From Alcaligenaceae bacterium (lineage in GTDB: Bacteria; Pseudomonadota; Gammaproteobacteria; Burkholderiales; Burkholderiaceae_B), in contig JAJUJN010000105.1 of NCBI GenBank assembly GCA_029265335.1, positions 1 through 7,162 of the forward strand: a stretch of 7,162 nt of DNA. The letters run 5' to 3'. The translations under genes were made by a program, and so were the position numbers. Below the pieces are notes generated by a model. It searched no databases, was not told the origin of the DNA, and saw nothing but the letters and a program-made list of their open reading frames with translations. Shown here piece after piece: positions 1 through 7,138 of the stretch; within the stretch, counting starts at the first letter, position 1; every line of letters starts with the position of its first letter.

Positions 1-2
1 CC

Positions 3-269
3 TCGGGAATTCTCTCTTTCGGTCTGAAGGAAGGCGGCCGCGAGGCAGGCGAGCGCTTCCTCGATGCGCTGCAGCTTTTCACGCGTCTGGTGAACATCGG
101 CGACGCGAAATCGCTGGCCACCCATCCGGCCTCAACCACTCATCGTCAGCTGGATGCCGAGGAGCTGGCGAAGGCTGGCGTGCGTGAGGATATGGTGCGT
201 CTGTCGTTGGGAATCGAACATATCGATGATCTCATCGCCGATCTTGACCGGGCCCTCGAAGCGGCTTGA
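3..269 (+). CDS. metY: O-acetylhomoserine aminocarboxypropyltransferase (sulfhydrylase), C-terminal part
   Basis: This is the last 88 codons of a gene whose start lies before the window; it ends in TGA at 267-269. The enzyme is a cytoplasmic PLP-dependent member of the Cys/Met metabolism family. It makes homocysteine from O-acetylhomoserine and sulfide for methionine synthesis. The visible piece is the small C-terminal domain. It has the run [17 protein letters not shown], which contains the family's conserved serine and STTH segment, and it ends with a [17 protein letters not shown] stretch. The NIGDAKSL form and the following ELAKAGV segment favour MetY over the related O-succinylhomoserine enzyme MetZ, whose equivalent usually reads differently (from memory). 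The PLP lysine would be upstream and is not visible. It converges with murU and has no functional link to it that I can see. Confidence 0.9.
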   Translation, partial: SGILSFGLKEGGREAGERFLDALQLFTRLVNIGDAKSLATHPASTTHRQLDAEELAKAGVREDMVRLSLGIEHIDDLIADLDRALEAA

Positions 270-329
270 GTGCGCGCGGGCCAGGGGCTACCGACGGTCT
301 CGAAACTCTGGCTCAGGCATGGTCGACGG

Positions 330-347
330 GCCCGTGCGCTCACGGGC
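330..347. terminator. Hairpin between convergent metY and murU, possible terminator
   Basis: Bases 330-336 (GCCCGTG) pair perfectly with 341-347 (CACGGGC), giving a 7-bp stem around a 4-base loop (CGCT). It sits between the stops of two convergent genes and overlaps the murU stop codon at 340-342. On the + strand it is followed only by GTTCGTT, and on the - strand by no T-run at all, so it lacks a good U-tract. It may act as a weak bidirectional terminator or an mRNA 3'-end stabiliser. The fold is seen in the sequence; the function is inferred. The rest of the 270-339 gap shows nothing else. Confidence 0.35.
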
Positions 348-1065
348 GTTCGTTGCGCAAACGGGCATCCAGCTGTTGCAGGCGTTCGGGGGTGCCAACG
401 TCTACCCATTCGCCGTGATGGCGGCTGCCTATGACGGTGTTGTTCGCCATGGCTTGTCGCAGAATGGGGGCGAGTGGGGCGTGGGCGTCGGAGGGTAGGT
501 GGGCGAAGAGTTCGGGGCGGTAGATGCCGACGCCGGCGAAGGTGAGGCGGGAAGGTGGGTGAGGCGCCAGTTCGGCGTGCTGAGCATTCCGTTCGGGTGG
601 TTGGTGGAGCACCTGGTGGTCGAAAAGCCAGAAGTCGCCGCCCGGGTGATGGGCCGGGTTGGCGACGAGCAGCAGCCAAGCGTGCTGCTGGGGTTCGAGC
701 TTGAGCTGCAGCGCCTGTTGCGGCTGCCAGTCGCACCAGACGTCGCCGTTGATCACCAAAAACGGTTCGCGGCCCAACAAGGGCAGGGCGCGGGCGATGC
801 CACCGGCGGTTTCCAGGCCGCCTGGTGGCTCGGGCGACCAATGAATGCGCAGGTTCCAGCGCTCGCCGCGGCCCAGGGCGGCTTCCAGTTGTTCGCCGAG
901 CCAGGCATGGTTGATGACCACATCGCGGATGCCGGCTTGGGCGAGGCGTTCGAGATGCCATTCGATCAAGGGCTTGCCGGCCACCCGCAGCAGGGGCTTG
1001 GGGGTGTGGTCGGTGAGGGGCCGCATGCGCTCTCCGCGCCCGGCGGCGAGAATCATCGCCCTCAT
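340..1065 (-). CDS. murU: N-acetylmuramate alpha-1-phosphate uridylyltransferase (MurU)
   Basis: This 241-residue cytoplasmic nucleotidyltransferase converts MurNAc-1-phosphate and UTP to UDP-MurNAc. That lets recycled cell-wall sugar re-enter peptidoglycan synthesis without de novo MurA/MurB, a route linked to intrinsic fosfomycin tolerance in Pseudomonas. The N-terminus carries the sugar-nucleotidyltransferase signature LAAGRGERMRPLT (residues 6-18) followed by PKPLL (22-26). Other recognisable elements are the LETAGGI segment (84-90), NGDVW with the metal-binding aspartate D108, and GEWVDVGTPERL near the C-terminus (D222). The length is slightly above that of Pseudomonas MurU, with a short extra loop around residues 153-171. 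The start was chosen because ATG at 1065 forms an ATGA overlap with the amgK stop and places the signature at the expected distance. No Shine-Dalgarno is obvious, so translation is probably coupled to amgK. A general glucose-1-phosphate-type transferase is the alternative, but the amgK neighbour argues for MurU. Confidence 0.93.
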   Translation of the reverse strand: MRAMILAAGRGERMRPLTDHTPKPLLRVAGKPLIEWHLERLAQAGIRDVVINHAWLGEQLEAALGRGERWNLRIHWSPEPPGGLETAGGIARALPLLGREPFLVINGDVWCDWQPQQALQLKLEPQQHAWLLLVANPAHHPGGDFWLFDHQVLHQPPERNAQHAELAPHPPSRLTFAGVGIYRPELFAHLPSDAHAPLAPILRQAMANNTVIGSRHHGEWVDVGTPERLQQLDARLRNERP

Positions 1066-2123
1066 TGGCGCGACAGACCCATGGCGGTGCGAGCGGCGGT
1101 GTCGGGGTCGGGCGGCGTGAGCTTGTCCAACAGTTTGAGCAAGGGGCGAAACTGGTCGTCGTGGCTGGCGGATTGAACCACGTAGTCGAGAACCCGCGGC
1201 AAATGGGCGAGATACTGCGATTTGCCGTCGCGATGATGCAAGCGAGCAAAAACCCCCAAAATGCGCAGGTTGCGCTGCAAGCCCATCCATTCCCAGTCGG
1301 CGTGAAAGATGGCGATGTCGTTGGGAACCGGCAGTTGAGCCTTGCGCGCCGCTTCCCAGTAACGGATACCCCAGTCGAGCTGTTGAGCTTCGTGCCAGGT
1401 GGTGCGAGCATCCATGAGCAAGCTCACCAGGTCGTAGCTGATGGGGCCTCGTACGGCGTCCTGAAAGTCGATCACGCCGGGGCGCGGGTCGTCGCCCTGG
1501 GGCAGCATCAGGTTGGGCGAATGAAAGTCGCGATGCACGAACACCTGCGCCTGGCCTGCCACGCGGTTCGCCAGTAGCTGGAAGGTGCGCTCCAACATGT
1601 TGCGCTCGGCGTCGCTCAACTTATGCCCGCAATGCTGGGCGATATACCACTGAGGAAAGAGCTCAAGCTCGGCCAGCATGCGCTCGGCGTTGTAGTGAGG
1701 GAGTGAGGTGCAATCGGTGACGCGTTGCATATGAACCAGGCAATCCAGTGCCGCGGCATACCAGGCGTCGATCTGTGCATCACTCGGTCGGGGTTCGGCT
1801 CGCAAAGCGTCGAGGTAGCTGCTTTGGCCCAGGTCGCTGAGTACCAAGAACCCCTGCTCGGGTTCGCTCGCCAGAATCTGCGGCACGCGCAGGTCGGCCG
1901 CCTGCAGAAGTTCGGTGACGTGCACAAACGCCTGGGTGGATTCGAGCGGCGGCGGTGCGTCCATGATGATGAGGCTGCCCTGCGACGAATTCACCCGAAA
2001 ATAACGGCGAAAGCTGGCGTCGGTGGAGGCTGGCCGCATGGTGTCGAGGTCGAGCCCAAGGTGGGCAGCATCGGTCGCAAGCCAGGCCTTGAGTGCAGAG
2101 AGGCGGATATCGTTGGAGGTCAT
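1062..2123 (-). CDS. amgK: N-acetylmuramate/N-acetylglucosamine anomeric kinase (AmgK)
   Basis: This 353-residue cytoplasmic sugar kinase of the aminoglycoside phosphotransferase (APH) fold phosphorylates MurNAc (and GlcNAc) at the anomeric position, feeding MurU. Visible motifs are the N-terminal STDASFRRYFRV segment (33-44), typical of this kinase group, the catalytic loop VHRDFHSPNLM (196-206; catalytic D199, N204), and the metal-binding VIDFQDA (217-223; D219), followed by GPISYDLVSLL. The C-terminus has a short proline-rich tail (about 336-353), making it a little longer than Pseudomonas AmgK. ATG at 2123 is the first possible start, because an in-frame TGA lies 15 bases upstream (2136-2138). 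No good Shine-Dalgarno precedes it. It forms a two-gene operon with murU and is divergent from lptD, the order I recall for Pseudomonas. A generic aminoglycoside phosphotransferase is the alternative label, but the murU coupling makes AmgK much more likely. Confidence 0.93.
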   Translation of the reverse strand: MTSNDIRLSALKAWLATDAAHLGLDLDTMRPASTDASFRRYFRVNSSQGSLIIMDAPPPLESTQAFVHVTELLQAADLRVPQILASEPEQGFLVLSDLGQSSYLDALRAEPRPSDAQIDAWYAAALDCLVHMQRVTDCTSLPHYNAERMLAELELFPQWYIAQHCGHKLSDAERNMLERTFQLLANRVAGQAQVFVHRDFHSPNLMLPQGDDPRPGVIDFQDAVRGPISYDLVSLLMDARTTWHEAQQLDWGIRYWEAARKAQLPVPNDIAIFHADWEWMGLQRNLRILGVFARLHHRDGKSQYLAHLPRVLDYVVQSASHDDQFRPLLKLLDKLTPPDPDTAARTAMGLSRQ

Positions 2124-2230
2124 GGGGGCGTCTGTTCAGCGGTAGGCCCCGATCGGCTGCGCCTTTCGGGATGACTTTTTCGATCAACGGGAAGGGCCCG
2201 TGTGCCCATGGGTGTTTGCCGAAGATCGCC

Positions 2231-2239
2231 TATGATAAT
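2231..2239 (+). promoter_or_regulatory. Candidate -10 region for lptD (possibly also amgK)
   Basis: TATGATAAT contains two overlapping near-consensus -10 hexamers on the + strand: TATGAT at 2231-2236 and GATAAT at 2234-2239, each 5 of 6 matches to TATAAT. Transcription from it would begin near 2243-2246, giving a leader of about 55-60 bases before a GTG start at 2301. The - strand of the same spot reads TATCAT (2232-2237), also 5 of 6, and could serve amgK with a leader of about 100 bases. No convincing -35 box is found at standard spacing on the + strand. It stands out as one of the few AT-rich spots in a GC-rich divergent gap, but this remains an inference. Confidence 0.3.
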
Positions 2240-2266
2240 CTTCCGCATCGCCCCGCGTGGCAGCTG

Positions 2267-2298
2267 GCCCGACGCCCCGCCGTCGGGCATTTCATTTT
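2267..2298 (+). terminator. Terminator-like hairpin with T-rich tail in the lptD leader
   Basis: Bases 2267-2274 (GCCCGACG) pair perfectly with 2281-2288 (CGTCGGGC), giving an 8-bp GC-rich stem with a 6-base loop (CCCCGC). One A then leads into the T-rich run TTTCATTTT at 2290-2298. This is the shape of an intrinsic terminator on the + strand; the - strand side has no T-run. It lies between the candidate promoter and the likely lptD GTG start at 2301, so it could act as an attenuator, an mRNA stability element or a translation-controlling fold. If lptD instead starts at ATG 2232 or 2202, the hairpin would be inside coding sequence. Confidence 0.45.
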
Positions 2299-2300
2299 CC

Positions 2301-4661
2301 GTGTTGAAACGTTTCGTGCCCGAGCTTCCCCTGAATGTCGTCGCCGCGGCGCTGCTCGTCGGCCTGATCGTGCCGTCCGCCTACGGACAGGGGCGCGAAG
2401 AAGTGTCGGCGCCGGCAAGTACGTGGCGCGAGACCACGCAATTGCGGGTGCATCCCCAGGTCGACCCCAACCAGCTGCCCGTGTTCACACGCAGTCACAA
2501 CCTCGAGGGCGATCCCGAATCTCGGGTGGTGCTCGAAGGTGAAGCGGAGGTACGTCGCAACGACGTGATCCTCAAGGGCAGTCGTATCGATTACAACCGC
2601 CGCACCGAAGTGCTCGATGCCACCGGCGATGTGCGGCTGCTGCGCGAGGGCAGTGTGGTCACGGGCCCGGGCTTGCGGCTGGACCTCAACGATGAGTCCG
2701 GCTACTTCGACAACCCAGATTTCTACGTGGCCGCCACTGGCGGCAGCGGCGAGGCCGAGCAGGCCGAGTTTCTGAGCCGCACCGAAACCCGGCTCTATGG
2801 CGTGCGTTACACCGGCTGCCCGTGCCCGGAACCGGCCTGGTATTTGCAGGCTCGACAGATCGATCTCGACTTCGAGGCCGAGCAGGGTGTGGCGCGCAAC
2901 AGCGTCGTCTATTTCAAAGGCGTGCCCATTCTGGGTTCACCCTATTTGTCTTTTCCCTTGAGCGACGCGCGCAAGTCGGGCCTGCTGCCACCCACCTTTG
3001 GTGTGACCAGTCGCAGCGGCGTGCAGCTCACGGTGCCTTATTACCTCAACCTGGCGCCCAACTACGACGCCACGCTCTATCCCTCGCTGTACGCGCGACG
3101 CGGTTTGCAGCTGGGGGCGGAGTTTCGCTATTTGCGGCCTACCTTCCAGGGGCAGATCAACGGCACCTGGATGCCGCATGATCGCGAGCGAAACGGCGGT
3201 GATCGCTGGTATTACAGCGCGCGCCATCAGCAGGCGTTGCCGGGCGGCTTTGGGCTGGGGTGGGATCTTCAGCGCGCATCCGACGACGATTACTTCCGCG
3301 ATTTTTCGGCGGTGGCGCTCGATCGCGCTGCTACGGTGACTTTGCCGCAGTCGGTGGCGCTATCGTGGGCCAACCCTTGGTTTCAGGCGCAACTGAATCC
3401 GGTGCAGTATCAAACTCTGCAGGACGCCGACGCGCCGATCACGCCACCCTACGATATGTTGCCGCGCTTTTCGTTCGCCGGAAACCGCTACGACTGGAAC
3501 GGGCTGGATCTGAATCTGCGCGGTGAATTCACACACTTCCGTCGGTCGCAATGGCTGGCGGGCTCGCAGAATCTGCCGCGCGAAGAAGGCAACCGCTTTA
3601 CGGTGTACCCGTCGATTTCCTGGCCTGTGCTGCGCCCGGGCTGGTTCATCACCCCCAAGGTGGGCGTGCACGTCTCGAGCTATCGCACCGACTTCAACCG
3701 TTCCTTGTATTACGACCCCGACTCGCCGGTGGGCGGGCTCACCGCCTACGACATCGGCAGCACGAATCGGGTGCTGCCCATCATGTCGCTCGACACCGGG
3801 CTCTTCTTCGAGCGCGACGACACGCTGTTTGGTCGGAACATGGTGCAGACCCTGGAGCCGCGTCTGTATTACCTCTACGTGCCCTATAAAGACCAGTCCA
3901 CCATCCCCGTCTACGACACGGCGCTGGCCGACTTCGGTTTCAATCAGCTGTTCTCCGAGAACTTGTTCTCGGGCGGCTGGGATCGCTTTGCCAACGCCAA
4001 TCAGCTCACGGCCGCCATCACCTCGCGCTGGATCGACGCCGAAAGCGGGGTGGAACGGGCAAGGGTGTCGGCGGCTCAGCGGCTTTATTTCACCGATCAG
4101 CGCGTGACGTTGCCGGGTGAGGAGCCGCGCAGCAACGAAAGTTCGGATTTTCTTTTCGAAGTGGCCGGCGCCCTCACCAACGACCTCAGCGGTCAACTTA
4201 CGCTGCAGTACAACCCCTACATCAATCGACTCGAGCAGTCGTCATTCAGCGCACGCTGGGATGCCGCCCGACTGGCCACCGTGTACACCGGTTACCGCTA
4301 TATTCGGCGCTCATTCCAGCAAAGAGGCCAGGAGCAGGTGAGCCTGGCCATGCAGTGGCCCTTCAGTGACAACTGGTATGGGGTGGGGCGCGTAGACTAC
4401 TCCATGCGCGACAGCCGTTTCACCCAGTTGCTGGGCGGCCTGGAGTACACCGGTGATTGCTGCTGGACCGCGCGCGTGGTGGCCCAGCGATACGCGGTGT
4501 CGAGCGAGTCGTCGAATACCGCGTTATTCTTCCAGCTTGAGCTCAACGGCTTGGGCAGTTTGGGCACCGATCCACTGGAAACCCTGCGACGCAACATTCC
4601 AGGTTATCAGCCAGTATCGCAGCCCATCTACCCAGGCACGCCGTTCGAACGTTATGAATGA
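2301..4661 (+). CDS. lptD: LPS-assembly outer membrane protein LptD
   Basis: LptD is the outer-membrane barrel that, plugged by LptE, inserts lipopolysaccharide into the outer leaflet. From GTG 2301 the product is 786 residues, close to E. coli LptD (784). Residues 1-28 look like a signal peptide: Lys/Arg near the start, a hydrophobic core NVVAAALLVGLIV (12-24), and a likely cut near SAYG. Residues about 60-210 form the OstA/LptA-like beta-jellyroll that receives LPS from the periplasmic bridge (VVLEGEAEVRRNDVILKGSRIDY). From about 230 to the end is the barrel, ending in the conserved GDCCWTARV (718-726) and LELNGLG. The only four cysteines are C173, C175, C720 and C721. In-frame ATGs at 2202 and 2232 would give N-terminal extensions that bury the signal peptide, so GTG 2301 (or TTG 2304) is preferred. 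No Shine-Dalgarno supports either, so the start is uncertain. It heads the lptD-surA-pdxA operon. Confidence 0.95.
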   Translation: MLKRFVPELPLNVVAAALLVGLIVPSAYGQGREEVSAPASTWRETTQLRVHPQVDPNQLPVFTRSHNLEGDPESRVVLEGEAEVRRNDVILKGSRIDYNRRTEVLDATGDVRLLREGSVVTGPGLRLDLNDESGYFDNPDFYVAATGGSGEAEQAEFLSRTETRLYGVRYTGCPCPEPAWYLQARQIDLDFEAEQGVARNSVVYFKGVPILGSPYLSFPLSDARKSGLLPPTFGVTSRSGVQLTVPYYLNLAPNYDATLYPSLYARRGLQLGAEFRYLRPTFQGQINGTWMPHDRERNGGDRWYYSARHQQALPGGFGLGWDLQRASDDDYFRDFSAVALDRAATVTLPQSVALSWANPWFQAQLNPVQYQTLQDADAPITPPYDMLPRFSFAGNRYDWNGLDLNLRGEFTHFRRSQWLAGSQNLPREEGNRFTVYPSISWPVLRPGWFITPKVGVHVSSYRTDFNRSLYYDPDSPVGGLTAYDIGSTNRVLPIMSLDTGLFFERDDTLFGRNMVQTLEPRLYYLYVPYKDQSTIPVYDTALADFGFNQLFSENLFSGGWDRFANANQLTAAITSRWIDAESGVERARVSAAQRLYFTDQRVTLPGEEPRSNESSDFLFEVAGALTNDLSGQLTLQYNPYINRLEQSSFSARWDAARLATVYTGYRYIRRSFQQRGQEQVSLAMQWPFSDNWYGVGRVDYSMRDSRFTQLLGGLEYTGDCCWTARVVAQRYAVSSESSNTALFFQLELNGLGSLGTDPLETLRRNIPGYQPVSQPIYPGTPFERYE

Positions 4662-4664
4662 TCT

Positions 4665-4691
4665 GGCGCCCGGTCGGCTAGGGCCGGCGCC
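4665..4691 (+). other. Inverted repeat (hairpin) between lptD and surA
   Basis: GGCGCC at 4665-4670 plus GG at 4672-4673 can pair with CCGGCGCC at 4684-4691. This forms an 8-bp, almost pure GC stem with one bulged C and a 10-base loop. It fills most of the short lptD-surA gap and ends four bases before the surA Shine-Dalgarno. There is no T-run after it, so it is not a standard terminator. A role in mRNA processing, or in setting the SurA:LptD expression ratio, is possible but only inferred. Confidence 0.3.
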
Positions 4692-4694
4692 CAT

Positions 4695-4698
4695 GGAG
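4695..4698 (+). promoter_or_regulatory. Shine-Dalgarno that decides the surA start
   Basis: GGAG lies nine bases before ATG 4708, the best ribosome-binding site in the junction. It overlaps the alternative ATG at 4693, which itself has only a poorly placed AGGG upstream. The in-frame ATG at 4654 would begin inside the lptD coding end and add a non-signal-like extension. The site therefore supports 4708 as the surA start. Confidence 0.6.
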
Positions 4699-4707
4699 CG
4701 AACCCGC

Positions 4708-6114
4708 ATGCAGTTCCCCCGTCTATCCACTTCCGTTCTGGCATTCTTGCTGAGCAGCCTGTGTCTGGGCGGAATTGGGCACGCCCAGTCGCCCGAGTTC
4801 GATCCCGCCTCGCCCACCGCTGTGTATGTGCCAGGCGCCCAACCTGGCGACTCCATCGTGGCGGTCGTCAACGACGACATCATCACCTGGCGCGAACTCA
4901 ACAGCGAGCTGGCGCGGGCGCAGCGCGAGTTACGGGCGCAGAATATCGAGCCCCCGCCCGACGACGTCATCCGTCAGCAGCTGTTGGAGCGGCTCATCAC
5001 CGACCGCATTCTGGAGCAAGAGGCCGATCGCGCCGGAATCCGTGTGTCCAGCGAGCAAATCGACGCCGCGATTGGTCGAATCGCCGAAGAAAACGATCTT
5101 TCGGTGGCTGAACTGCGTACGGCGGTCGAAGAAACCATGCCCTGGTCCACCTATCGCAACGAGCTGGAGCGGCAGATTCGTATCAACCGGCTGCGCGAAG
5201 AAAACGTCGACGCCTCCATCGTGATCACCGAGGGCGAAATCGATGCCTTCCTGGCCGAACAAGACTCTCAAGGTTCGGCTGGCCCCGCCAACGCCAATGC
5301 GCTGCTGCATCTGGCGCAAATCCTGGTGCGCGTGCCCGAGGGCTCCAGCCCCGACACCATCGCCCAACTGCGCGCCCGGGCCGAAGACTTGCGTCGACAG
5401 GTCGCTGGCGGCGCCGACTTCGCGCAGGTGGCAGCCGCCGCGTCGGATGGCGACGCGGCATTGCGTGGCGGTGATCTCGGCCCCCGTCCCACGGGCGGCT
5501 GGCCGCAGCTGTTCATCGATGCCACGCGCGGGCTGGCGCCGGGGCAAATCAGCCAGGTGGTGCAAAGCGGCGCCGGCTTCCACGTGCTGTTGGTGGTCGA
5601 TCGCGAGCAACCACAGACCGCGCGTGCGGGGTCGTTGCTGCCCGATACCGGTCCGGTGAGCGTCACCCAGAGTCTGGTGCGCCATATCCTCATTCGCCCC
5701 ACGGCCGTCACCTCCGATCAGGCTGCCCGCCAGCAATTAGAGGAAATTCGCCAGCGTGTGCTGCAGGGCGAAGATTTCAGCGTCCTAGCGCGCGAATACT
5801 CCGAAGACGCTTCGGCACCGCAGGGTGGCAGCATCGGCTGGGTTTCTCCGGGCGAGGCCGTGCCCGAGTTCGAGGCTGTGGTGAACTCGCTGGAGCCCGG
5901 GCAGATGAGCGAACCCTTCGAAAGCCCCTTTGGCTGGCACATCGTTCTCCTGGAAGACCGCCGGGTTCAAGACGTAACCGAACGCACTCGCCGCCAGCAG
6001 GCTCGCCAACTGCTGTTCCAGCGCCGGCTTGAACCTGCCTGGGAGGAATGGATCGGCATGGTGCGTGCGCGCGCCTTTGTCGACAACCGACTCAATGACA
6101 CGCTCAACGACTGA
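4708..6114 (+). CDS. surA: Periplasmic chaperone / peptidyl-prolyl isomerase SurA
   Basis: SurA escorts unfolded outer-membrane proteins, including LptD, across the periplasm to the BAM complex. From ATG 4708 it has 468 residues against 428 in E. coli. Residues 1-26 form a signal peptide (hydrophobic core about 8-23, likely cut after GHA). A spacer of about 20 residues then leads to the chaperone domain (about 48-190, starting [17 protein letters not shown]). Parvulin domain 1 spans about 197-300 and parvulin 2 about 320-422, followed by a C-terminal helix (about 425-460) that packs on the N-domain. Parvulin 2 keeps the VRHILIRP motif (H326) and [10 protein letters not shown]. In parvulin 1 the matching position reads LAQILVRVP, with Gln204 in place of the usual His, suggesting a structural rather than catalytic domain. 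The extra length lies in the N-terminal spacer and the linker between the parvulins. It sits 46 bases after lptD and overlaps pdxA by 20 bases. Confidence 0.95.
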   Translation: MQFPRLSTSVLAFLLSSLCLGGIGHAQSPEFDPASPTAVYVPGAQPGDSIVAVVNDDIITWRELNSELARAQRELRAQNIEPPPDDVIRQQLLERLITDRILEQEADRAGIRVSSEQIDAAIGRIAEENDLSVAELRTAVEETMPWSTYRNELERQIRINRLREENVDASIVITEGEIDAFLAEQDSQGSAGPANANALLHLAQILVRVPEGSSPDTIAQLRARAEDLRRQVAGGADFAQVAAAASDGDAALRGGDLGPRPTGGWPQLFIDATRGLAPGQISQVVQSGAGFHVLLVVDREQPQTARAGSLLPDTGPVSVTQSLVRHILIRPTAVTSDQAARQQLEEIRQRVLQGEDFSVLAREYSEDASAPQGGSIGWVSPGEAVPEFEAVVNSLEPGQMSEPFESPFGWHIVLLEDRRVQDVTERTRRQQARQLLFQRRLEPAWEEWIGMVRARAFVDNRLNDTLND

Positions 6115-7138
6115 TCTGCGTAGCCCCACGCCGGGCCCTGTGGCCGCGGCTACGCCGTCTGCAGCCAGCACGGTGTATCTCACCACCGGCGAGCCTGCCG
6201 GGGTGGGCCCCGAACTCGCCGTGCGCGCGGCGCATCGTTTCGCGCAGGATCGACAGCAGCATCAACAATTGGTGCTGGTGGGCGATGCCGCTTGGCTGGC
6301 CCAAGAGGCGCAGCGTCTTGCCCTGCCCAACCCCCAGCAAATGGTCGGGGTTTCGGTGGATCACGTGCCCCTCGCCAAGCCGGTTGTCCACGGGCTTCTC
6401 AACCCCGATAACGGACTTTACGTGGTCGAAACGTTGCAGCGCGCGGCCGATATGGCGTTGGCTGGGCAGGCAGGGGCCATTGCCACCGCGCCGGTGCACA
6501 AGGGCGTGATCAACAACGCGGGCGTGCCATTTTCGGGGCACACCGAGTTCTTTCAAGAGCACGCAGGCCGCGAGCGGGTAGTGATGATGTTGGCCGGTGG
6601 CGGCTTGCGCGTGGCGCTCGCCACCACCCACTTGCCGCTGCGACAGGTGCCCGACGCGCTCACTCCGGCGCGGCTGGAGCAGGTGTTGCGCATTCTCCAT
6701 GCTGCCCTGCGCAGCGATTTCGTGGTGGCCGAGCCGCGCATTGCGGTCTGTGGGCTCAACCCGCACGCGGGCGAAGGCGGGCACCTTGGTCGCGAAGAAA
6801 TCGACGTCATCGAGCCCGTCGTGCGCTTGCTCAACCTCGAAGGGATGCGATTGGAGGGCCCCTTGCCCGCCGACACCCTGTTCGTGCCTGCGCGGGTGGC
6901 ACCTTACGATGCCGTGCTGGCCATGTACCACGACCAGGGTCTGCCGGTGCTCAAACACGCCAGCTTTGGGCATGGTGTGAACATCACTCTCGGCTTGCCC
7001 TACATACGCACCTCGGTCGATCATGGCACGGCGCTGGACCTCGCCGGTCAGGGTTCGGCCGATCCTCAAAGTCTCTACGAAGCAGTCGACCTCGCATTTG
7101 CATTGGCGGCGCAGCGCGCGCCCGGAGAACGGTCATGA
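6095..7138 (+). CDS. pdxA: 4-hydroxythreonine-4-phosphate dehydrogenase (PdxA)
   Basis: PdxA oxidises 4-phosphohydroxy-L-threonine with NAD(P)+; the product decarboxylates and is used with DXP by PdxJ to make pyridoxine 5'-phosphate. The 347-residue product carries the N-terminal GEPAGVGPE motif (32-40), SGHTE substrate-binding residues (H149, T150), and the three metal-ligand histidines H179 (ATTHLPL), H224 (LNPHAGEGG) and H279 (MYHDQGLP). K287, N296 and R305 follow at the spacing seen in E. coli, all shifted by 13 residues, so the active site looks intact. It is somewhat longer than E. coli PdxA (329) because of an Ala/Thr/Pro-rich N-terminal extension before [12 protein letters not shown] 6095 overlaps surA by 20 bases and has no clear Shine-Dalgarno. 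GTG at 6140 would remove most of the extension and is a realistic alternative. The enzyme is cytoplasmic; its link to lptD and surA is conserved gene order rather than shared function. Confidence 0.95.
   Translation: MTRSTTDLRSPTPGPVAAATPSAASTVYLTTGEPAGVGPELAVRAAHRFAQDRQQHQQLVLVGDAAWLAQEAQRLALPNPQQMVGVSVDHVPLAKPVVHGLLNPDNGLYVVETLQRAADMALAGQAGAIATAPVHKGVINNAGVPFSGHTEFFQEHAGRERVVMMLAGGGLRVALATTHLPLRQVPDALTPARLEQVLRILHAALRSDFVVAEPRIAVCGLNPHAGEGGHLGREEIDVIEPVVRLLNLEGMRLEGPLPADTLFVPARVAPYDAVLAMYHDQGLPVLKHASFGHGVNITLGLPYIRTSVDHGTALDLAGQGSADPQSLYEAVDLAFALAAQRAPGERS

Noticed and set aside
353..360. Palindrome TTGCGCAA near the 3' end of murU
   Set aside because: It is only 8 bases, within coding sequence, and short palindromes of this size are expected by chance.
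146..1411. Long open frame on the - strand (421 codons) across murU and amgK
   Set aside because: It runs out of frame with two clearly identified genes on the same strand and has an Arg/Pro/Ser-rich composition with no motifs, which is typical of a GC-rich shadow frame.
3957..3970. Inverted repeat GAGAAC-TT-GTTCTC inside lptD, which also contains the GAACTT of a sigma-E -35 box
   Set aside because: It encodes part of the barrel (SENLFSG). No TCTGA-like -10 is found at the proper spacing, and it is far from any gene start, so codon use explains it.
3360..4196. Antisense open frame (278 codons) opposite the lptD barrel
   Set aside because: It is covered entirely by well-conserved LptD coding sequence. 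No ribosome-binding site or domain was seen, and high GC removes stop codons by chance.
4930..5736. Antisense open frame (268 codons) opposite surA
   Set aside because: It is a shadow of SurA, covering both the chaperone domain and parvulin 1; its product is low in recognisable motifs.
6104..7069. Long antisense open frame (321 codons) opposite pdxA
   Set aside because: It lies fully within an intact PdxA with all active-site residues. The antisense product is His/Arg/Gly-rich with no recognisable domain.
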